IMG/VR virus record: IMGVR_UViG_3300048590_000661
Span: 1 to 64,000 of that record
DNA length: 64,000 bases
Strand: one strand, 5' to 3'
DNA from: a virus
Shown piece by piece: positions 60,039 through 64,000 of this stretch. How positions within the stretch are numbered: position 1 is the stretch's first letter; each line of letters starts with the position of its first letter. The position numbers were made by a program, and so were the translations under genes. The notes below the pieces were generated by a model that was not told the origin of the DNA, ran no database searches, and saw nothing but the letters and a program-made list of their open reading frames with translations.

Positions 60039-60844
60039 GCCTTAATACTTTCATCGGACATTTCATCAGGCATAGTTTTATTAATAATAACCCTATGCGC
60101 TTGGTTGTTTGCTTTAATTTTCATACGCTTCTTATTAACCCTATCTAGTAAGTTACCGTGTCTATCAGTGTCATAATCGAGCATCCAAACTACGTTATCT
60201 AACCCACTTAAGTATTCAAACTGAGCATTAGTAGGCCCAAACGATAGCCCAGCAAATAGGTTATAACTAATGCCTACCTCTTTACTTACTTGCCAAAATC
60301 GCATAACTGACCAAGCACCCTCAAAGATAATAGTCTGATGTTCTGGATTAAATTCGTGTATATTCCAAAATGGACACGGTGTTTCTATATAAAGTTTTTT
60401 ATATTTTGGTTTGCGGTTAGCGTACCTAATTAATGAGCCTACTCTAATGTTACTTTCGTTTTTAATAGGGATAATTATGTCATCGTTAATGACTTCTAAA
60501 CCAAAATAACGAGCGGTTTCTTTATTGATATTTCTAGAGTTAATATAGGGCGTATATTTCTGCCGTCCTACTGTTTTCAAAAAGTCGTCATGGTCTAGTC
60601 TTTGGTCATTATTTGTGAATAAAATTGGATCAGCATTCTCTAAGTAAAACTGTTTTTCATCTTCAGAATAGTTATTATAATTTAACCAGTCCCCAATACC
60701 ACCACCAATATGAAGACTATACCACCACCACCTATTTTCTTCGGGCCAGATAATAAGGGAATCGTGTTGACTAGTTGATAAAATACCATTACCAACACGT
60801 ACTATTTGATATTGTTCTGCAATTAGGTTAACAAGATCGCTCAT
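60017..60844 (-). CDS. DNA primase with TOPRIM domain
   Basis: A 275-residue DnaG-like primase. The N-terminal part is a degenerate zinc-binding-like domain without the usual Cys set (SLIIWPEENRWWWYSLHIGG, IGDWLNYNN). The C-terminal TOPRIM domain has the acidic EG (TIIFEGAWSVMRFW, about 165) and DYDTDRHG (about 213-220). It would make RNA primers for the helicase encoded at 63015. A perfect promoter overlaps the upstream CAP gene. Confidence 0.82.
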   Translation of the reverse strand: MSDLVNLIAEQYQIVRVGNGILSTSQHDSLIIWPEENRWWWYSLHIGGGIGDWLNYNNYSEDEKQFYLENADPILFTNNDQRLDHDDFLKTVGRQKYTPYINSRNINKETARYFGLEVINDDIIIPIKNESNIRVGSLIRYANRKPKYKKLYIETPCPFWNIHEFNPEHQTIIFEGAWSVMRFWQVSKEVGISYNLFAGLSFGPTNAQFEYLSGLDNVVWMLDYDTDRHGNLLDRVNKKRMKIKANNQAHRVIINKTMPDEMSDESIKACLGYIN

Positions 60845-60850
60845 ATCAAT

Positions 60851-60879
60851 ATTATACTACACTTTCTATAATTTGTCAA
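60851..60879 (-). promoter_or_regulatory. Perfect consensus sigma-70 promoter for the primase
   Basis: Read leftward: TTGACA (60874-60879), 17-base spacer, TATAAT (60851-60856). It overlaps the CAP gene stop and would start a transcript at the primase and the genes behind it. Confidence 0.93.
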
Positions 60880-61421
60880 GCACCACATTTTACGATGTGA
60901 ATCACCCAAAAGTAGTTGTTATGCCCTTCACTCATACTTATACCTATTTGGTTAGCTTCTTGAAAAAAACTTGTTAATCCTAACAATATATTTTTATGCC
61001 TTTGACTATTCATAAGTGAATTAAATGCTACTGTTGGGTCTTTTGTGCCAATTACTAAAACCTCAACGAAATTACCTTTATCTTCATAAGGAATTTTACA
61101 CCCGAACCTTTTAACAATTTCATTAGGATGCTCGCCTGTAGGACTGATATGCGTATAATAATTTTTAAGAGCCATATCATTAGTTTTATATGATGATGAC
61201 TTATATAAATTTTGGTTACAAGCAAGTACCCTTTTTTGTTCAGGATGCTTAATTACTAAGTTAAAAAACTCTAACTCATTATCAGTAAAATCACATGGGT
61301 TAGTTTTCTCCCTATTAAAAGCTATTGGTATATATGTAGTATATGGTAATGTATCGCCTTGCATATGTACTCCTGGTACTAGTACTATTAAAAATACTAG
61401 TACCGATAAAATATTTGCCAT
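60876..61421 (-). CDS. Secreted CAP/SCP-domain protein
   Basis: A 181-residue protein with an N-terminal signal peptide (ILSVLVFLIVLVPGV) and a CAP (SCP/PR-1) fold: DMALKNYYTHISPTGEHP, NFVEVLVIG, NSQRHKNILLG, NNYFWVIHIV. The two His and Glu of the family are present. The short TYIPIAFN segment near residue 30 resembles YLP-type motifs. CAP proteins act outside the cell; the role in a phage is unclear, perhaps in virion entry or host interaction. Confidence 0.78.
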   Translation of the reverse strand: MANILSVLVFLIVLVPGVHMQGDTLPYTTYIPIAFNREKTNPCDFTDNELEFFNLVIKHPEQKRVLACNQNLYKSSSYKTNDMALKNYYTHISPTGEHPNEIVKRFGCKIPYEDKGNFVEVLVIGTKDPTVAFNSLMNSQRHKNILLGLTSFFQEANQIGISMSEGHNNYFWVIHIVKCGA

Positions 61422-61492
61422 TATTTCTGGAAAACTATTACATTAGCAGGTAGCCCATCTAGCAGATATTCTACTTTATCTAATTGTAATTT
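61421..61492 (-). pseudogene. Remnant of the macro gene 3' end
   Basis: Twenty-three codons read KLQLDKVEYLLDGLPANVIV and end FQK-stop. They match the macro gene's own C-terminus (VEYLLEGLPANVLIFKLK) but are diverged. There is no start, and a TGA lies just upstream (61493-61495). The stop overlaps the CAP start codon (TAATG), as if this were the original 3' end of the macro gene before the HNH gene entered. Confidence 0.8.
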
Positions 61493-61500
61493 TCAAGTAA

Positions 61501-62286
61501 TTAAATTTGACATGATTTTAAAACTCCCAATAATTCATTGCGATATTTATATTCTTTATTAGTAAATTTTTCTAAATCGTCTAATGTATTAGTTAGTTTT
61601 TTAGGGTATATTTTATGAAAGTCTTCATGGCAAGTTTTGCAAAGTGTGAGTAAATTATATGGCTCAAATTTTAAGTCTGGATAGGTAGCAAAATCAAATA
61701 TATGGTGAACTTCTAAATACCCGCTACATTGGTTACATTTTTGGCATGTATAACCGTCTCTTTCGCGAATTAATGGATTGATTTGTTTTTTTAATATGGC
61801 TCTATCTAATTCGTTTTGAGGGGATATTTTACTATCCCCCTTCCATTTAGGGCTTGCTTCACCAACATTTAACTTATTTCGATTTATTGTTACATCTCTG
61901 TTATAGCATCCGCAAGATTTTGTATCTCCATTTTTCAAACTAAACCCAACAATTACTTTTTCATTTCCGCATGTGCATTTGCATAAATAGTGCCAGTCAC
62001 TACTATTATTTTGTGAATGTTTTGCTATTACTGTCAATCTACCAAATTTTTGCCCTACTAATTCATCAGCTTTAATGGCGTGCCTTTTTGATGTGGCGCA
62101 ACTAGTGCAACAAAAACTATAAATTTTACTTGTTAAACTACTTAATGCAACATCATATTCTCTATTGCACAATAAACATTCACAACGAAAATATCTATTT
62201 TTGCATTTTTTATCTATCTCTTTAATTACTTTCCAATGTTTATTTGGAAGTACTTCACCTGTGGTAATCTCTATAATTCTGCGCAT
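61501..62286 (-). CDS. HNH homing endonuclease inserted at the macro gene
   Basis: A 261-residue member of the same family as 1795 and 54361: a zinc-ribbon part (NREYDVALSSLTSKIYSFCC, CCTSC), the GQKFGRLTVIAKH module ending SCGC, then HNH (IRERDGYTCQKC, LEVHHIFDF, NLLTLCKTCHEDFHKI). It lies 4 bases after the stop of the macro gene and is followed by a remnant of that gene's 3' end, showing insertion. The copy is close in length and sequence to the 1795 copy. Confidence 0.88.
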   Translation of the reverse strand: MRRIIEITTGEVLPNKHWKVIKEIDKKCKNRYFRCECLLCNREYDVALSSLTSKIYSFCCTSCATSKRHAIKADELVGQKFGRLTVIAKHSQNNSSDWHYLCKCTCGNEKVIVGFSLKNGDTKSCGCYNRDVTINRNKLNVGEASPKWKGDSKISPQNELDRAILKKQINPLIRERDGYTCQKCNQCSGYLEVHHIFDFATYPDLKFEPYNLLTLCKTCHEDFHKIYPKKLTNTLDDLEKFTNKEYKYRNELLGVLKSCQI

Positions 62287-62290
62287 TTGA

Positions 62291-62740
62291 TTATTTTAAT
62301 TTAAATATTAATACATTAGCCGGCAATCCTTCTAATAAATATTCGACATCGGCAATTCGCAAATTACCAAGCCCAATTCCAGGGTAAACAATGCCAATTA
62401 ATTTACTTCTATTTGCATTAGCAAAAATTGTTAATTTACTTAGTGCAAATTTAATAATTTCTACACTACTATTGTCTTTAAAATGGTATTTAGTTTGTAA
62501 TGCTCCAATTCGATATTCTGAATTAAATATAAACCCATAAGAATATACACCATTAGTTTTCTTATAGTTAGCCATAATATCACTGCCTAAAAGTGATGGT
62601 AAATAGGGGTACATATCCTTGACTATCCTAGCTGTGCCAGCACCCATTACTAAGTGACCATTACTTTTAACAACACCATTACTTGTAAAACACTTTACAT
62701 CCACATTGGATGTATATAGGTCTTCATAGATTATGTTCAT
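62291..62740 (-). CDS. Macro-domain-like protein
   Basis: A 149-residue protein with the macro pattern: MNIIYEDLYTSNVDVKCFTS, GHLVMGAGTARIVKD, GALQTKYHF and IVYPGIGLGNLRI. Macro domains bind ADP-ribose and related ligands. The start at 62740 is used because it avoids overlap with the gene before it; 62788 is an alternative. Its 3' end has a diverged second copy behind the HNH gene. It may process NAD-derived signals, perhaps linked with the SLOG protein. Confidence 0.75.
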   Translation of the reverse strand: MNIIYEDLYTSNVDVKCFTSNGVVKSNGHLVMGAGTARIVKDMYPYLPSLLGSDIMANYKKTNGVYSYGFIFNSEYRIGALQTKYHFKDNSSVEIIKFALSKLTIFANANRSKLIGIVYPGIGLGNLRIADVEYLLEGLPANVLIFKLK

Positions 62741-62744
62741 AGTT

Positions 62745-62999
62745 TTATTGATGATAGATATTTGGTAAATATAATTGACATACGCCATTAACCATATCTG
62801 TACACCCCTTTTCTGGTGTATTAGTGTTCGTTGGTAACGGTTGCAATGTAATACTAATCTTTGTGTTTGTTGGCGTTGGGGTTAACGTAAATAAACTAAG
62901 TGTAGGAGTAACTTGCACCATAGCCACACTATTTGTAAACCCACTATTCATAATTAATACTACAAACCCAATAGTTAGTAATGCTAAAAACTTATTCAT
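62745..62999 (-). CDS. Secreted Thr/Pro-rich protein with YLP-type C-terminus
   Basis: An 84-residue protein: signal peptide (FLALLTIGFVVLIMNSGF), a Thr/Pro/Asn-rich spacer (TLTPTPTNTKISITLQPLPT, TNTPEK) and a short C-terminal unit ending QLYLPNIYHQ with a Cys pair. The combination of Thr-Pro repeats and a YLP-type end is common in Chloroflexota secreted proteins. The role in phage biology is unknown; surface binding is possible. Confidence 0.7.
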   Translation of the reverse strand: MNKFLALLTIGFVVLIMNSGFTNSVAMVQVTPTLSLFTLTPTPTNTKISITLQPLPTNTNTPEKGCTDMVNGVCQLYLPNIYHQ

Positions 63000-63014
63000 T
63001 ATATTCCTTTTCTA

Positions 63015-63998
63015 TTAAAAACCAGCTTGCCCTTCAAGCTCAACTAAATTATACCATTCTACTTTCATTTCATCCCAATTAAATTTAGCGTATATTGATG
63101 CCTTGTCACCATTCCTATTTTTACTACTATAATATTTGAAGTAATTTTCTCCATTAATGGTTACAGCACTACTAGCTGTCATATTGACTGCATCTTGCCC
63201 AATACTATATGCTAACCCTAAATCTTCTGGCGTAGGTTCATCCGTTTTTGCTGCCCCACGATTCCCTTGTGTAACTGCAAAAACAGGGATTTCATGGTTA
63301 AGCGTAAATAATCTAACGTCCCTGCTAACTTCACCTAATTGTACCGTTTTTTGTGATTGGTCAATTGCGTTTCCTTTACCCATTAAATGTAACCCATCAA
63401 TAGCAATAACATCAATTGGTGTATCTAAGTTCTCTAAAATAGGCAATAGTTGACTAGGGTGTGAAATTGTGCCAGCTACCTTAATACGTGGTCCGGTGTT
63501 CGTCTCAGAGTTAAGTGCTACTAATTTATTTCGCTGCTCATCTGTAAATTTTAAGTTGCGGAATAGTTTAGGATTAATCCCTAAACGCATAGCATCTAAC
63601 TTTGCAATAAATTCTCTAGGTGCCATTTCATTAGAGAATACTAAGATATTTTGGTTTTGTGTTTTGTGTAATTTATGTAGTAGATATAATAATAGATTAG
63701 TTTTACCATTCCCTAGCGCACCAAAGATAATATTATAATCACTACTGTGTACTCCACCGAATGTATCATCAAACCATTTAATACCAAATGGGATACGAGC
63801 AGATTCGTCTAGATGTAAATTGCGGTCAAAATCATCATAATCAATAATATCAATTCGTATTGGCTGGCATTTTTTTGTAATGTCTAACAAAAATCCAGGT
63901 TCGTAAATATTTTGTCCACTTTGTTGTGCATTGAGTATTTGGCTCTTAATATACCCTTCTTGTCTATCATTTATGATTGTATCTACAGCGTATTCCAT
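63015..63998 (-). CDS. DnaB-type replicative helicase (possible partial)
   Basis: A 327-residue RecA-like motor: Walker A FGALGNGKTNLLLY (about 92-105), FSNEMAP, Walker B VIAIDGLHLMG (about 196-206), and a C-terminal FAVTQGNRGAAKTDEP loop. This follows DnaB-family helicase C-terminal domains. The first ATG visible is at 63998, two bases from the window end, so the true start may be outside. With the primase it forms the replication pair. Ring-shaped 5'-3' unwinding is the family function. Confidence 0.85.
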   Translation of the reverse strand: MEYAVDTIINDRQEGYIKSQILNAQQSGQNIYEPGFLLDITKKCQPIRIDIIDYDDFDRNLHLDESARIPFGIKWFDDTFGGVHSSDYNIIFGALGNGKTNLLLYLLHKLHKTQNQNILVFSNEMAPREFIAKLDAMRLGINPKLFRNLKFTDEQRNKLVALNSETNTGPRIKVAGTISHPSQLLPILENLDTPIDVIAIDGLHLMGKGNAIDQSQKTVQLGEVSRDVRLFTLNHEIPVFAVTQGNRGAAKTDEPTPEDLGLAYSIGQDAVNMTASSAVTINGENYFKYYSSKNRNGDKASIYAKFNWDEMKVEWYNLVELEGQAGF

Positions 63999-64000
63999 TG

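Noticed and set aside
1-64000. tRNA genes and CRISPR arrays
   Set aside because: No cloverleaf with a GGTTCGA-type T arm and no regularly spaced direct repeats were found on reading both strands by eye; a tRNAscan run would be decisive.

Overview
The window is part of the genome of an AT-rich, tailed double-stranded DNA phage with siphovirus-type tail genes. It holds a complete virion and lysis block (terminase, portal, protease-like, scaffold, capsid, two tail-tube-like proteins, fibres, a 3605-residue tape measure, distal tail proteins, endolysin). It also holds replication genes (DnaB-type helicase, TOPRIM primase) and many small accessory genes. I see no integrase, no tRNA, no phage RNA polymerase and no DNA polymerase here. 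Several strong sigma-70-type promoters point to use of host RNA polymerase. The host is not proven. A secreted protein with a Thr/Pro-rich spacer and a C-terminal LYLPN motif, and a CAP protein with a similar TYIPIAFN segment, resemble a style common in Chloroflexota secreted proteins, so a Chloroflexota host is a tentative inference.

Layout. (1) 1-688, leftward: small acidic genes, the last one cut by the window edge. (2) 689-1436: no convincing gene, but dense inverted repeats that look like a structured RNA, next to a strong leftward promoter. (3) 1437-5665, rightward: a small winged-helix regulator, an HNH endonuclease and a chain of small overlapping genes. The gaps carry hairpins, a promoter covered by a nested palindrome, and a 72-nt element present twice. 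(4) 5719-9225, leftward: an FtsK/SpoIIIE DNA translocase, membrane proteins and a methyltransferase-like protein, driven by a perfect consensus promoter. (5) 9414-54336, rightward: the late operon. (6) 54361-63998, leftward: an HNH endonuclease, many small genes (two or more membrane proteins, SLOG, DUF5662, DUF2227), primase, CAP protein, a second HNH, a macro-like protein, a secreted protein and the helicase.

How it fits together. The terminase, portal, protease-like, scaffold and capsid genes follow the usual head order, with a DEDDh exonuclease inserted between terminase and portal. The tail region is unusual. Two tail-tube-like proteins each carry a C-terminal Asp-box propeller, and four fibre-like proteins share one N-terminal docking module. 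One of those fibres has a GC-rich, apparently imported tip. A beta-helix spike with accessory binding domains lies among them. The very long tape measure predicts a tail near half a micrometre. Lysis relies on a modular enzyme (glycosidase-like, SH3, muramidase).

The most noteworthy signals are the 797-1231 RNA-like element, the 72-nt repeated leader element, the HNH insertion that left a duplicate 3' end of the interrupted macro gene, the docking-module fibre set with its imported tip, and an Hc1-like histone protein in the tail block.
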